A stretch of DNA of 64,000 nucleotides, from NCBI GenBank assembly GCA_016235595.1, contig JACRJX010000041.1, positions 372,001-436,000 on the forward strand, given 5' to 3'. Source of the DNA: Verrucomicrobiota bacterium (GTDB taxonomy: Bacteria; Verrucomicrobiota; Verrucomicrobiia; CAIQCK01). Each line of letters opens with the position of its first letter. Within the stretch, counting starts at the first letter, position 1. The position numbers and the translations under genes are program-made. Of the stretch, positions 1 through 8,382 are shown in pieces. Below the pieces are notes generated by a model that was not told where the DNA came from, searched no databases, and was given only the letters and a program-made list of their open reading frames with translations.

Positions 1-274
1 ACCGCCGCCACATGTCTATCATCATCTTGACGACACCCGCGTCGCAGTCGCGGCTCACCGCGAGCGCCGCGCGTTTGCTGAGGCTCAGCGTCCCCGTGCC
101 CCACGTGACCTTGTTCGGATAGGGATGGATGCTTCGCGGCAACACACCGGTCGTCGGTGGCGTGGCCGATTGTGCACATGCCGCACGGCCAAGCGCGAAC
201 GTGCCGGCAATAGCGGCGGAGGTCTTCAGGAACTCGCGACGTGAGGTTGAGGTGAGTTGAGTGTGTGTATTCAT
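1..274 (-). CDS. N-terminus of Tat-exported glycosidase, GH20-like (partial)
   Basis: Only the first 91 codons lie in the window; the gene runs off the left edge. Translation begins MNTHTQLTSTSRREFLKTSA, a clear twin-arginine signal (SRREFLK, then an Ala-rich stretch), so the product is exported folded. The mature part (PRSIHPYPNKVTWGTGTLSL) resembles the small alpha/beta domain that precedes the barrel in GH20 hexosaminidases; that family call is inference from about 50 residues. It starts 15 nt after the stop of the deacetylase-like gene, so it is probably the distal gene of the same long operon. Another exported glycosidase with the same leading domain (for example GH67 or GH84 type) is possible. 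Confidence 0.65.
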   Translation of the reverse strand, partial: MNTHTQLTSTSRREFLKTSAAIAGTFALGRAACAQSATPPTTGVLPRSIHPYPNKVTWGTGTLSLSKRAALAVSRDCDAGVVKMMIDMWRR

Positions 275-289
275 GGTCTGATGGTCATT

Positions 290-1639
290 CTACGGTTGCT
301 TGCCGGTGATGGAGGCATGTTCGGCGACGTAGCGATAACTGTAAAGCCAGCCGTTGGCCACATACCAAACATCTTTGCGATTCGCGACGTGGCTCAGATG
401 CTGCACCAGGGTCGAGCCTTGAACGCCGTCCCGTCCCGGGCGCGGATCATGGATCGCGCTGTTGAGGTAGCGGTCAGGGTGCCACATGGCGTAGCAGATG
501 CCACCGGCGGCGTGCACGCGGTCGAACGCCGCGTTCAATTCCGCAACGTCCGCGGCAAAGAAACGCCCCATCGGAGTGCGCCTCTTGAAGACGCGGTCAT
601 AGTCCTTGGGATTCAGCCCGCCGACGCCATAGAAACTGCGCGCGGCGTCCCACGCTGCGTAATCGGTGCTGGAAGGGGTGTCGCGGCCATTGTAGCCCCG
701 CACGAACAGGAATTCGGCGGCATCCGTGTCCAGGACGGCATCGTCTTTGTATCCGGAGGTGAGGATGTGCTCGAAGACATGCTGGCCGAAGGGAATGTGA
801 CGAAGATGCTGAAGGATTTCGTCCCGGCAGCCGAGAATCTCCGCCTTGCAGCCGCGAACGCTGTAGGTTTTTGCATTGCCGGGATGAGTTTGCGCGTGAA
901 CGGCTGGTTCCCAACTGAAATCGCGCCGGTCCAATTCCTGCTGCATCGCATTCCACATCGCGTTGCTGCCGGCCATGTGCGTGTTGATGGCAATCGAAAC
1001 GGGTAATTTGAAACCGCGGCAGACTCGCAAGGCCGCCTGATAATTGTCACATGGGTCGTCGTCTGCCGCGTGCCATGCTGCGCCGGGATTGGCTGTCGCC
1101 TTGCGGCCCCAGTTGTCGAGCGAGAGAGTGTAGGCCGCCTTGCGATCGTCATAATACCTGGCCACCCCGACAAACCGCGCCGAGGTCACGTTTGCAAACG
1201 ACAGTTCGATGGAGTTGCCAGCCCCGAAACCCACCGAGACAAAAGCGCGCCCGCCGCTGTAGTCGAACCGCACACACTCGACGCCGTTGAAGAAGTTGGT
1301 GGCGGCCTTTTTGGGCAGGACTTTCCACCCCCCAGACGGATTGTCCCGGCGGCTGACCTTCGCGCCGAGAGACAAGCCCGAGATGTCGAAAACATACGTC
1401 ACCGGATACTGGAAGCCCCACTTGTTCCACATCGTCTGGTCCACTGAGACGATGAACTCTTTTCCCACCGAATCAGCTGCGAAACCAGCCGGCATACAGA
1501 AAGCCGCCAGGAACAGCAACGGGAACAACAACCTCGCGAGCCGACGAATCTGCACCCGGATCACTGAGTCACGCCGCGAGGCCGCGGTGGGTGGGATTGG
1601 CGCATTCATCATCTTGGGATTGCAGTGTTGTCGGAGCAT
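290..1639 (-). CDS. exported polysaccharide-deacetylase-like protein
   Basis: A 449-aa protein with a basic N-terminus and a hydrophobic segment around residues 33-53 (LLFPLLFLAAFCMPAGFAA), read as a signal peptide. The C-terminal half has features of a NodB-like/polysaccharide deacetylase barrel: an Asp in LSLDNWG near residue 175 and the His motif VHAQTHPG near 248. The N-terminal 150 residues look like an all-beta domain. Start choice is uncertain: Met1 lies 8 nt after the radical SAM stop and has no good ribosome site, and Met10/Met11 are alternatives. The likely role is removal of acetyl groups from polysaccharide outside the cytoplasm; family membership is inferred from motifs only. Confidence 0.7.
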   Translation of the reverse strand: MLRQHCNPKMMNAPIPPTAASRRDSVIRVQIRRLARLLFPLLFLAAFCMPAGFAADSVGKEFIVSVDQTMWNKWGFQYPVTYVFDISGLSLGAKVSRRDNPSGGWKVLPKKAATNFFNGVECVRFDYSGGRAFVSVGFGAGNSIELSFANVTSARFVGVARYYDDRKAAYTLSLDNWGRKATANPGAAWHAADDDPCDNYQAALRVCRGFKLPVSIAINTHMAGSNAMWNAMQQELDRRDFSWEPAVHAQTHPGNAKTYSVRGCKAEILGCRDEILQHLRHIPFGQHVFEHILTSGYKDDAVLDTDAAEFLFVRGYNGRDTPSSTDYAAWDAARSFYGVGGLNPKDYDRVFKRRTPMGRFFAADVAELNAAFDRVHAAGGICYAMWHPDRYLNSAIHDPRPGRDGVQGSTLVQHLSHVANRKDVWYVANGWLYSYRYVAEHASITGKQP

Positions 1640-1647
1640 CGCATGTG

Positions 1648-2790
1648 TCAGATAAAGTTCACCAGCATCTCCAGGATTCCACGGTCAACCGTGCCGAATC
1701 GGTTGACGAGGTCACGCCGCATCATCTCCACATCATGCGCCGGGGCGTAATCAGACACATGCCGATACCGGCCCATCCGCCTGCCTACGATGAAGGCATC
1801 CCGATCGGACGGATTCATGTTCAGGAAGCGATCGATCGGCTCAAGCATCCGTTGCTTGTCCCCGGGCAGTTTCCCGGCCACGTCTTCCAGAAGGTTCATG
1901 ATGTGATCGCTCAGCACGGTGCTCGTGATGCCATTGAGGCGCTCGATGCAGGTTCTGATTTCGCGGACTTTTTCCTCTTCCGTGACAGGCACCCATCGTC
2001 CTTCGGTCATCATGTGATAGAGGGGAGTGCCCGGCACCGGCACCGTGCTCCGGACCCGTATGAAGGTCGGGTTGACGGCAGAAAGCACGGCAGCCGACTC
2101 GACGGCATGTTCTTCGGACAACTCCCGTCCGCCGAGGCCCGGCATGAAATACTCCGAGAGTTCGATCCCCGCGGCCATCACATGGCGACCCGACCGAATC
2201 TGCTCCTCTTGCGTGAGACCTTTTTGGACGAGGGAGAGAACGGTGTTGGACCCAGATTCCATGCCGATGTGGATCCGGTTGAGGCCGGCAGCTCGCAGCG
2301 ATTTCAATTCGTCCAGCGACTTGCGGCTGACCGTTTTGGCCCGTGCATAGCTGGTAATGCGTGCAAGGGTGGGAAAGGCCGCTCGCGCGTAATGCAGGAT
2401 CTCCACCAATTGCTGCGTCCGCAGCACCAATGCATCTGCGTCCTGCAGGAAAAGGCTTTGCAGGCCGTGGCACATCCAGAAGGCCATCTGCCGTGCACAC
2501 TCGGGCGCCACCTCATCGTCACAGTCCAGGCTCCTGACGGCCTCAACAACCGCAGCGCGGTCTGTCGCGGCGTCGCGCGGGACGTTCATGCGGCGGCGAA
2601 TCTTGTCCGCAATAGCGGCCATTGCGTCAATATCCCTCTTGATTTCACCAACCGTCCGGATTGAGAACCGTTCGTTCTTGTACACGGGGCAGAAGGCGCA
2701 CTTGTTCCAGTGACAGTGACGAGTGATCCTGAGGAGGATGCTCTCGGCTTCGCTGGGGGGCCGTATGGGGCCGGTTTCAAAAGCGATCAT
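1648..2790 (-). CDS. radical SAM protein with CX4CX2C cluster motif
   Basis: A 380-aa radical SAM enzyme of the COG1032/Elp3-like kind. The cluster-binding motif is near the N-terminus (RHCHWNKCAFCPVYK), with spacing Cys-X4-Cys-X2-Cys instead of the usual CX3CX2C. Downstream are barrel motifs (HIGMESGSNTVL; VMAAGIELSEYFMPGLGG) typical of SAM contact strands. A longer frame exists, but this start is preferred because its ATG overlaps the stop of the preceding 45-aa ORF (ATGA), a translational-coupling signature. It sits inside a polysaccharide-degradation operon, unusual company for such an enzyme. The substrate is unknown; anaerobic or oxygen-sensitive chemistry is implied by the cluster. Confidence 0.85.
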   Translation of the reverse strand: MIAFETGPIRPPSEAESILLRITRHCHWNKCAFCPVYKNERFSIRTVGEIKRDIDAMAAIADKIRRRMNVPRDAATDRAAVVEAVRSLDCDDEVAPECARQMAFWMCHGLQSLFLQDADALVLRTQQLVEILHYARAAFPTLARITSYARAKTVSRKSLDELKSLRAAGLNRIHIGMESGSNTVLSLVQKGLTQEEQIRSGRHVMAAGIELSEYFMPGLGGRELSEEHAVESAAVLSAVNPTFIRVRSTVPVPGTPLYHMMTEGRWVPVTEEEKVREIRTCIERLNGITSTVLSDHIMNLLEDVAGKLPGDKQRMLEPIDRFLNMNPSDRDAFIVGRRMGRYRHVSDYAPAHDVEMMRRDLVNRFGTVDRGILEMLVNFI

Positions 2791-2924
2791 GGTGTCGAAG
2801 TCAGTATTGTCCCCACCAGTTCCCGCATCTGCTCGATGGTCTGGCACAGCCTTTCGGCAGGCACGAGTTTGTTCGTTGCTCTCGTCTTCTTCACGTCAGT
2901 CCGGTTTGGGGCTTCGAGCCGCAT
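2787..2924 (-). CDS. 45-aa unknown protein coupled to radical SAM gene
   Basis: A short ORF reading MRLEAPNRTDVKKTRATNKL and ending ELVGTILTSTP. A good ribosome-binding site (GGAG, 7 nt before ATG) precedes it, and its TGA overlaps the ATG of the radical SAM gene. It begins 50 nt after the amylase stop. The composition (charged N-terminal half, then an amphipathic helix-like LCQTIEQMRELVGTIL) is protein-like. No family is recognised. It could be a small partner or a substrate peptide of the radical SAM enzyme, or simply a leader that couples translation; these are inferences. Confidence 0.5.
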   Translation of the reverse strand: MRLEAPNRTDVKKTRATNKLVPAERLCQTIEQMRELVGTILTSTP

Positions 2925-2974
2925 GGGCGTCTCCAGCCGAATGTTGTTAAAGCTCTTCGAGGCGATGCTCGCGA

Positions 2975-4381
2975 TTACGGTTTCTTGCCAACGAAGAAAC
3001 CAAAGGCTTCAAGTTCCAAAGCCAACTTGCCCTGTACCGGGACGGTCTTGGCTCTGTCGGAAATCAATGTGTTGAACTTCCCCGACAGCTCGATGTGCGC
3101 CTTGATCTTGCGGTTTGACAAGTTCGCGACGGTAATGATCTCCCCGCCGGCGGCGCGGCGGAGGAATGACAGCACGGCGGCGGGCTGGTCGTTGTCGAGC
3201 CAGACGACTTCGCCGCCGGTCAATGCCGGCTCGGTGCGGCGCAATTGGCAAAGTTTCTGGTGAAACGCGAACTCCTTTTTCGCTTTCGGCAGACAGGCGG
3301 CCTCCCAGCGAACGGCCCAGCGCGCGTAAATGCTCTGCGCCGACGTGTCGCCAATCTCCTGGCCGTTATAGAGCAACGGCACACCATCGAGAGTGAAGTT
3401 GATTACTGACATGGCATTAGCGCCATGCTCTCCGCAAACCACCTCGGCATGCCGCATGTCATTGACCCAGTCGTGGTTCTCGGTGAACCGGAGGAACTTG
3501 ATGCCGCGAGGCCCGTCAGCGTGCTGCTTCTCCCACCGCGCGCGAAGCGACGACGCCGGCTCGCCTCGCGAGAAGACGGCAAATGTCGCGCCATACCACG
3601 AGAAGCCATAGTTGATGTCGAATGCTTTGAGAACGTTGGCGTATCGCTCTCCTTCCGCCAGTATGACGAGGTCGGGGCGGATCGGTTCAAGCCGCGCGCG
3701 AGCTTCTTCCCAGAAATCCAGCGGCACGGCGTCGGCCACATCACAGCGGAAGCCATCCGCATCGAAGTCCTTCACCCAATGCTCCATATTCGCCCAGAGA
3801 TGCTCGCGAAGCTGTCTGTTGTCGAAGTTCAAGACAGGAAAATTCCACTCGCCAGTCGAGATTTTTCCCGAGGCGTCGCGTTTGAAAAACTCGGGATGCT
3901 TTATCAACACCGACGTTGGCCCGCAGTGGAAGTAGACAAGGTCCATCAGCACGCGCATCCCCAGCTTGTGCGCGGTGGCAATGAACGCGCGCAGATCGCT
4001 CTCGCTGCCATACTCCGGGTCCACGCGGTTGTAGTCCTTGATGCGATAGGGGTTTCGCGGGTTGTTCGTGCCCGATGCTTTCTGGCGCGTGCTCCAAAAC
4101 TCCCGCCGCATGTCGGCGTCCTGAAGCTGGACGGGGCAGAGGTAGATGATGTTCGCGCCGAGTTCCGCCACCGATGGCAGCCGCTTCGTCGCCGCGCGCA
4201 ACGTTCCCTCCGGCGTGAAACCACGCAGCCACACCTGATACATCACGCCGCGCGTCAGCCACTCCGGCGACGGGCGGGCCTGACGCGACGCCAGATTCTG
4301 TGCCGGCTCACCAGCGTGGGCACTCCCCCCCCACAACAGAAGCACTACCATCCATTGAGCGAGGAACTGTTTGGCTTTCAT
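2975..4381 (-). CDS. secreted alpha-amylase family protein (GH13)
   Basis: A 468-aa GH13 (alpha/beta)8-barrel hydrolase. The start at 4381 is chosen over an upstream frame because it gives a signal peptide (MKAKQFLAQWMVVLLLWGGS) and has GGAG 8 nt upstream. All four family motifs are present in order: MDLVYFHCG (region I), GFRCDVAD with the nucleophile Asp (II), ILAEGE with the acid Glu (III), and ENHDW with the transition-state Asp (IV). It therefore should be catalytically active on alpha-glucans; the exact specificity (amylase, neopullulanase or other) cannot be read. An uninterrupted run of eight G lies within the signal-peptide codons (4325-4332). Confidence 0.9.
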   Translation of the reverse strand: MKAKQFLAQWMVVLLLWGGSAHAGEPAQNLASRQARPSPEWLTRGVMYQVWLRGFTPEGTLRAATKRLPSVAELGANIIYLCPVQLQDADMRREFWSTRQKASGTNNPRNPYRIKDYNRVDPEYGSESDLRAFIATAHKLGMRVLMDLVYFHCGPTSVLIKHPEFFKRDASGKISTGEWNFPVLNFDNRQLREHLWANMEHWVKDFDADGFRCDVADAVPLDFWEEARARLEPIRPDLVILAEGERYANVLKAFDINYGFSWYGATFAVFSRGEPASSLRARWEKQHADGPRGIKFLRFTENHDWVNDMRHAEVVCGEHGANAMSVINFTLDGVPLLYNGQEIGDTSAQSIYARWAVRWEAACLPKAKKEFAFHQKLCQLRRTEPALTGGEVVWLDNDQPAAVLSFLRRAAGGEIITVANLSNRKIKAHIELSGKFNTLISDRAKTVPVQGKLALELEAFGFFVGKKP

Positions 4382-4493
4382 AGAAGAATCTCCGGCAACT
4401 GTCTTCCCGAACCCTGTGGAGGACTGAGGCTCGGCTTTGGGTGTGGTCACAGTCATGGCAACTCCTTGCGCCGTTGATTGGATGCGTTGGTTA

Positions 4494-6938
4494 TCACGGC
4501 GTGGTTTTCAGCAACGTCGCAACCAGCGTACGTGTCTGATCGAGAGTTTGGCGCAGGCTTTCGGCCGAGCGCGCCCGCTTGGGCGCCATTTCAGCCAACG
4601 GCGTGTCGTAGAAATGATCCTGAATCACTTTCCTCGACGCGGTGAACGACGCGGGGCGGGTCCATGGTTTCTTTTCAGAGGACTGCAACCGGCCACCGAC
4701 CCACTTCCAATATTCGTCCAACTCCGCCACATACACGTGTCGCACCAACTCGTATTGGTGGGCGCGACAGTAGCCGTTTTCCGAATTGCCCTTCAATGTC
4801 TGCTCAGCGTGAGGATTGATTTGCGGTTTGACGCCGCCGAGTTCGCGAGCGCACTCCAGCCGTTTCATGGTCGCGTGGAGCGAGAAATCATCGCTGAGCG
4901 CCAGCAGATCAGCGAGCTGCTGCATGAGACCTTTGCTCACCGTTTCCATCTGGCGCACGACAGCCTCGTCACCGTTTCCCTTCCGCCACGCTTCCATCGC
5001 AGCACAACCACGCATCAGTGACACCTTCAGCGCGCGGTTGATGACGGTGCGCGTGATGTCGATCGCGTCGCGCCGCCAGAGTTCGTTGGCGTAGCCGGCG
5101 TTTGCCGATTGCGCGATCTGCTCCAGAATCGCCGGCGCCTCGCGCAGCGGGGGAATCAACCGCCGGAGTTCTTCGCCTTGGTTGTGGATTCGATCCTCGG
5201 TCAGGTTTGTGTAGTCGGGATTGGTAAGAATTCGGAAGTGCGGGTCGAACTGCACCGCCAACCCCGACGGCTTTCGACCGACACCGACATGTGTCCAGTG
5301 ATGTGTGGCCGCGATGGGCAAGAACGACCGCCAGATTTTTTCCATGCTCGTGGCGAGCGCAGGCGCGTAGCGGCCCGCGCAGAAACGGCCTGCGAACGCG
5401 TTCGCGTCGAGGTGTTCCGGACGCCAGCCGTTGGCAGCGAGATACTCCAGCAGCAGCGTGTTGTTGTGCGAGATCTCCGGCCAAAGCACGAGGCCGAGGC
5501 ATTGCGCATCCTGCGCTGCTTCGCCGATGCGCTCCTGCAGGACGCGGTAGTCCTCGCGCATCTCACTGTCAGCGGCGAACGCATGGAACACGCCAAAGAT
5601 CCACGGGAACTTCTTGTAGGCATCCCACTCCTGATATGTCTTCCTGTCGAGCAGGTCCGCGGTGTAATCGAGCAGGATCGTGCGCTGCGGATCGAACTCC
5701 TTCAGGAGGTTTTGCACGTCCTCATTCTTCCACTTGAACATCAAGTCCCAACTGGCGATCATCAGCGGCGCGTCCGGGTAATGCCGACGCAGGACTTCCT
5801 GAATCTTGCGGTAGGCGTGGAGCTTGCGCTGGAGATCCTCACGTTCATTGGAGCCAAAAGTCCGCTCGGCCAGGCCGATGGTGTGAAACAGCCGCGGCTC
5901 GCCAAACTCGCGGATGTGCGTCTCGGTCAGCTTCCAATACGCATCCCATGTCCGCTCATGCTCGATGTCCCAGATGGCGTGGGTGGAGAGCGTGTAGCCG
6001 GTCTTCTGGTCGCGCGTCACCGGAAAGTCGGGATACTTCTTCATGAACGAACTCGGCGTGTGCGAATACCAGTGTGTGATGGTCCCGGTATCCTCCGGGT
6101 GCAACAAGCCGCGCTCGCGAGCGTAAGCGAGCACGCGTTTGCGCAGCTCGCCGCGATACTTCAGTGGCCAGAAAGAAGTGCGGTCGTCGTAAGAGCGCGG
6201 CTTGGCATCGGGGTCCACGCCGTCGGTCGGCGGATAAGGCAGGTCGAACGCACGCTGAAACAGATCGTCAATGCCCGTGCGCAGCATGAAGAGGTTGAGC
6301 CGTTTCTTGAGCATCCAATCCAACTCACGTTTCCAATCTTCGAAATCCCATTGCTCGGCTTGAAACCGATGCGGCCCGCGATGGGCGAAATAGCGCAGTC
6401 CGCGATAGGTGAAACGCGGCTGTTCCAGGATGTCGCAACCGCTCAGTTCGATGCACGCACGCTTTGGAATCACATCGCCGTCCCAGAAGTATTCTGCGCC
6501 GGTTTTTTTGCGGAAGAAATCGTAAACCGCGTAGATCGTCGAGCGTCCCGCGCCTCCACCAAGGATCAGCAACGTCCTGCCTTCGTGCGGCAGCGACAGG
6601 ATGCGGTAATCGTCTGTGCCGTAGCGGATGCCGAGGTTCTCGATGCGCGCCTGGAGGACAAGGCGATGGACGACCGGATTCGCCGCGTCGGAGCCAATGA
6701 GAACGATGTCGCCCGCCGGCAGCTTCCCATCATCGGGGTCTGCGCACGCGACCGTGCGTGGTTTCGCCCCGGTGACCTTCTGCCACATGTCGCAAAAGGC
6801 GTCACCAGCGACGCGATAGGCAGGTTCGCCCTTTGATGGGACAACAACTGTGGGCGATGAGGATTCCGCAAAGGCGCTCGATGCCAGGGTGACACCAAGC
6901 CCGACCAATGCGATTCGCAAAAAACGATGACCATTCAT
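4494..6938 (-). CDS. large exported GH89/alpha-glucuronidase-like protein
   Basis: An 814-aa protein with a signal peptide (MNGHRFLRIALVGLGVTLAS, cleavage after AFA). Residues about 28-160 look like the alpha/beta domain preceding the barrel in GH67, GH89 and DUF4838 proteins (GGGAGRSTIYAVYDFFRK...GAEYFWDGD). The next part contains PRFTYRGLRYFAHRG and WKRELDWMLKKRLN, as in TIM-barrel enzymes of those families. The C-terminal 250 residues are helical. Strong Shine-Dalgarno AAGGAGGT precedes the ATG. It is probably an exo-acting glycosidase releasing a uronic acid or amino sugar. The company of GH10 xylanases favours an alpha-glucuronidase-like role, but I cannot decide the family. Confidence 0.75.
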   Translation of the reverse strand: MNGHRFLRIALVGLGVTLASSAFAESSSPTVVVPSKGEPAYRVAGDAFCDMWQKVTGAKPRTVACADPDDGKLPAGDIVLIGSDAANPVVHRLVLQARIENLGIRYGTDDYRILSLPHEGRTLLILGGGAGRSTIYAVYDFFRKKTGAEYFWDGDVIPKRACIELSGCDILEQPRFTYRGLRYFAHRGPHRFQAEQWDFEDWKRELDWMLKKRLNLFMLRTGIDDLFQRAFDLPYPPTDGVDPDAKPRSYDDRTSFWPLKYRGELRKRVLAYARERGLLHPEDTGTITHWYSHTPSSFMKKYPDFPVTRDQKTGYTLSTHAIWDIEHERTWDAYWKLTETHIREFGEPRLFHTIGLAERTFGSNEREDLQRKLHAYRKIQEVLRRHYPDAPLMIASWDLMFKWKNEDVQNLLKEFDPQRTILLDYTADLLDRKTYQEWDAYKKFPWIFGVFHAFAADSEMREDYRVLQERIGEAAQDAQCLGLVLWPEISHNNTLLLEYLAANGWRPEHLDANAFAGRFCAGRYAPALATSMEKIWRSFLPIAATHHWTHVGVGRKPSGLAVQFDPHFRILTNPDYTNLTEDRIHNQGEELRRLIPPLREAPAILEQIAQSANAGYANELWRRDAIDITRTVINRALKVSLMRGCAAMEAWRKGNGDEAVVRQMETVSKGLMQQLADLLALSDDFSLHATMKRLECARELGGVKPQINPHAEQTLKGNSENGYCRAHQYELVRHVYVAELDEYWKWVGGRLQSSEKKPWTRPASFTASRKVIQDHFYDTPLAEMAPKRARSAESLRQTLDQTRTLVATLLKTTP

Positions 6939-6996
6939 ATCAGACCTCCTTCTCTTGTTCAGACTGCGCCTTCGTCACACACGGAAACACGACGGA

Positions 6997-7527
6997 TTAC
7001 TTGCCATCCTTCTTAAGCGACCGTTGCAGCAGTGCCGTCGTGTAGAACTCGTAGGACGCCACCTTGTCCGGCACGTCAATGACGTGGACTGTGAACCGTG
7101 CAGGCAAGCCGTGCTCCGGCAGATGGTCGCGGAAATAGGCGGCGTACGCGCGGCCGTAGGCTGTCCGCAGTCGCTCCAGTTCGGCAGCGTAGCCGGCGGG
7201 ATCGCTCAACGGGCTGGGCGATTTCGGCTGGCAACCGAACACGTGCATCTCGATGAAATCCAGCTCTGTAATCGAGTCGCACACGCCTGCTTCCTTCAGC
7301 CAGCTTTCCCACGTCTGGAACACACGTGGAATCTCCTTGTCGGGATCCATGATGGCCGTGTCAGACAGGCCAAGATTACGCGTGGCGGATTCGCCACCGG
7401 TGAGGCCCGCGAGATAAACCTTGAGGTCGCCGTCCGCCAGTGCCTCGGTGACGACAAATGAAAAAACGGGCCGGCTGGCTCTATAATAATAGGTCAGCTT
7501 GCCACGACGCTTGATGTCGAATGCCAT
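6997..7527 (-). CDS. conserved-looking hypothetical protein, 176 aa
   Basis: Begins MAFDIKRRGKLTYYYRASRP with an excellent ribosome site (AAAGGAG, 5-6 nt spacer) 24 nt after the SDR stop, so it is certainly translated within the operon. No signal peptide and no membrane segment are seen. The sequence alternates beta-like stretches (FSFVVTEAL; RFTVHVIDVPDKV) with helices, suggesting a small soluble alpha/beta protein. No family was recognised. Its place between an SDR and a large glycosidase suggests a cytoplasmic role in sugar-acid metabolism; that is inference only. Confidence 0.75.
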   Translation of the reverse strand: MAFDIKRRGKLTYYYRASRPVFSFVVTEALADGDLKVYLAGLTGGESATRNLGLSDTAIMDPDKEIPRVFQTWESWLKEAGVCDSITELDFIEMHVFGCQPKSPSPLSDPAGYAAELERLRTAYGRAYAAYFRDHLPEHGLPARFTVHVIDVPDKVASYEFYTTALLQRSLKKDGK

Positions 7528-7551
7528 GGGTTCTCCTTTCGATAACTGTCG

Positions 7552-8319
7552 TTACAGCAACATGCCGCCATCCACGTAGAGCGTGGTGCCGGTGATGTAA
7601 TCCGATTCGGGCGACGCCAACAGCAACACCGCGCCGACCACGTCCGCCGGCTCACCGACGCGGCGGCTGGGAATCTTCGCCAGGACGCGCGCGCGGTGTT
7701 CGGGATCCGCCAGCCGATCACGTGTCTCGTCGGTCAGGATCGCGCCGGGCGAGACGCAGTTCACTTGAATGCCCTTCTCAGCCAGTTCGAGCGCGAGCGA
7801 TTTCGTCAGCATCACGAGGCCGGCCTTGGTGATGTTGTAAACTGAGTTGTTCATCATCGCCCGCACGTCGTGGACGCTGGAGATGTTGATGATCTTGCCC
7901 GACCGCTGCTCCGTCATCACCCGCGCGACGGCTTGCGACAGGAAATAGACGCCCTTGAGGTTGACGCTCACGGTCTCGTCCCATGCCCCGGCTGTGGCGT
8001 CGAGGAACGGTTGCCGGTGCGTTATGGCGGCGTTGTTGACGAGAATGTCAATGCGGCCGAAACGCTTGAGCGCAGCAGCGACAAGCCCCTCGTGTTGCGC
8101 GAGGTTGCCCACGTCGGTATGCACCGCGACTGCGTTCCCGCCGTCGACGCGAATGTCATTGACGACCTCCTCGGCAGCGGCAGCTTTGGAGACGTAGTTA
8201 ACGACCACGGACGCGCCCTCGCGAGCAAGACCGACTGCGATGGCGCGGCCGATGCCACGGGACGCGCCGGTCACGATGGCGACGCGGCCTTTGAGTCTGG
8301 CTTCGTCTTTTGTTTTCAT
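7552..8319 (-). CDS. SDR family NAD(P)-dependent oxidoreductase (FabG-like)
   Basis: A 255-aa classical short-chain dehydrogenase. The Rossmann glycine motif TGASRGIG is near residue 17, NNA near 90, catalytic Ser in ISSVHD and Tyr/Lys in YNITK, and a C-terminal YVDGG typical of FabG-type enzymes. Cytoplasmic. It follows the glucarate-dehydratase paralogue across a 63-nt gap that holds two perfect palindromes, so it likely acts on a sugar or sugar-acid intermediate of the same pathway. The substrate cannot be read from sequence. Confidence 0.92.
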   Translation of the reverse strand: MKTKDEARLKGRVAIVTGASRGIGRAIAVGLAREGASVVVNYVSKAAAAEEVVNDIRVDGGNAVAVHTDVGNLAQHEGLVAAALKRFGRIDILVNNAAITHRQPFLDATAGAWDETVSVNLKGVYFLSQAVARVMTEQRSGKIINISSVHDVRAMMNNSVYNITKAGLVMLTKSLALELAEKGIQVNCVSPGAILTDETRDRLADPEHRARVLAKIPSRRVGEPADVVGAVLLLASPESDYITGTTLYVDGGMLL

Positions 8320-8334
8320 AGCTGCAACCGCAGT

Positions 8335-8381
8335 CCGTCACTCCGTGACGGCTTGTTCTTGATTCCGCGATGGAATCGCGG
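8335..8381. repeat. two adjacent perfect palindromes in operon gap
   Basis: CCGTCAC/TCC/GTGACGG at 8335-8351 and CCGCGAT/GGA/ATCGCGG at 8365-8381: two 7-bp stems with 3-nt loops, separated by 13 nt. They fill the gap between the glucarate-dehydratase-like gene and the SDR. Paired small GC-rich hairpins of this kind are typical of REP-like elements, which can stabilise or process polycistronic mRNA. Confidence 0.7.
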
Positions 8382-8382
8382 G

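Noticed and set aside
5109..6836. 575-codon plus-strand frame opposite the GH89-like gene, and a similar one at 7870-9597
   Set aside because: Typical shadows of GC-rich genes; they cross gene borders and lack recognisable motifs, whereas the minus-strand genes have ribosome sites and family motifs.
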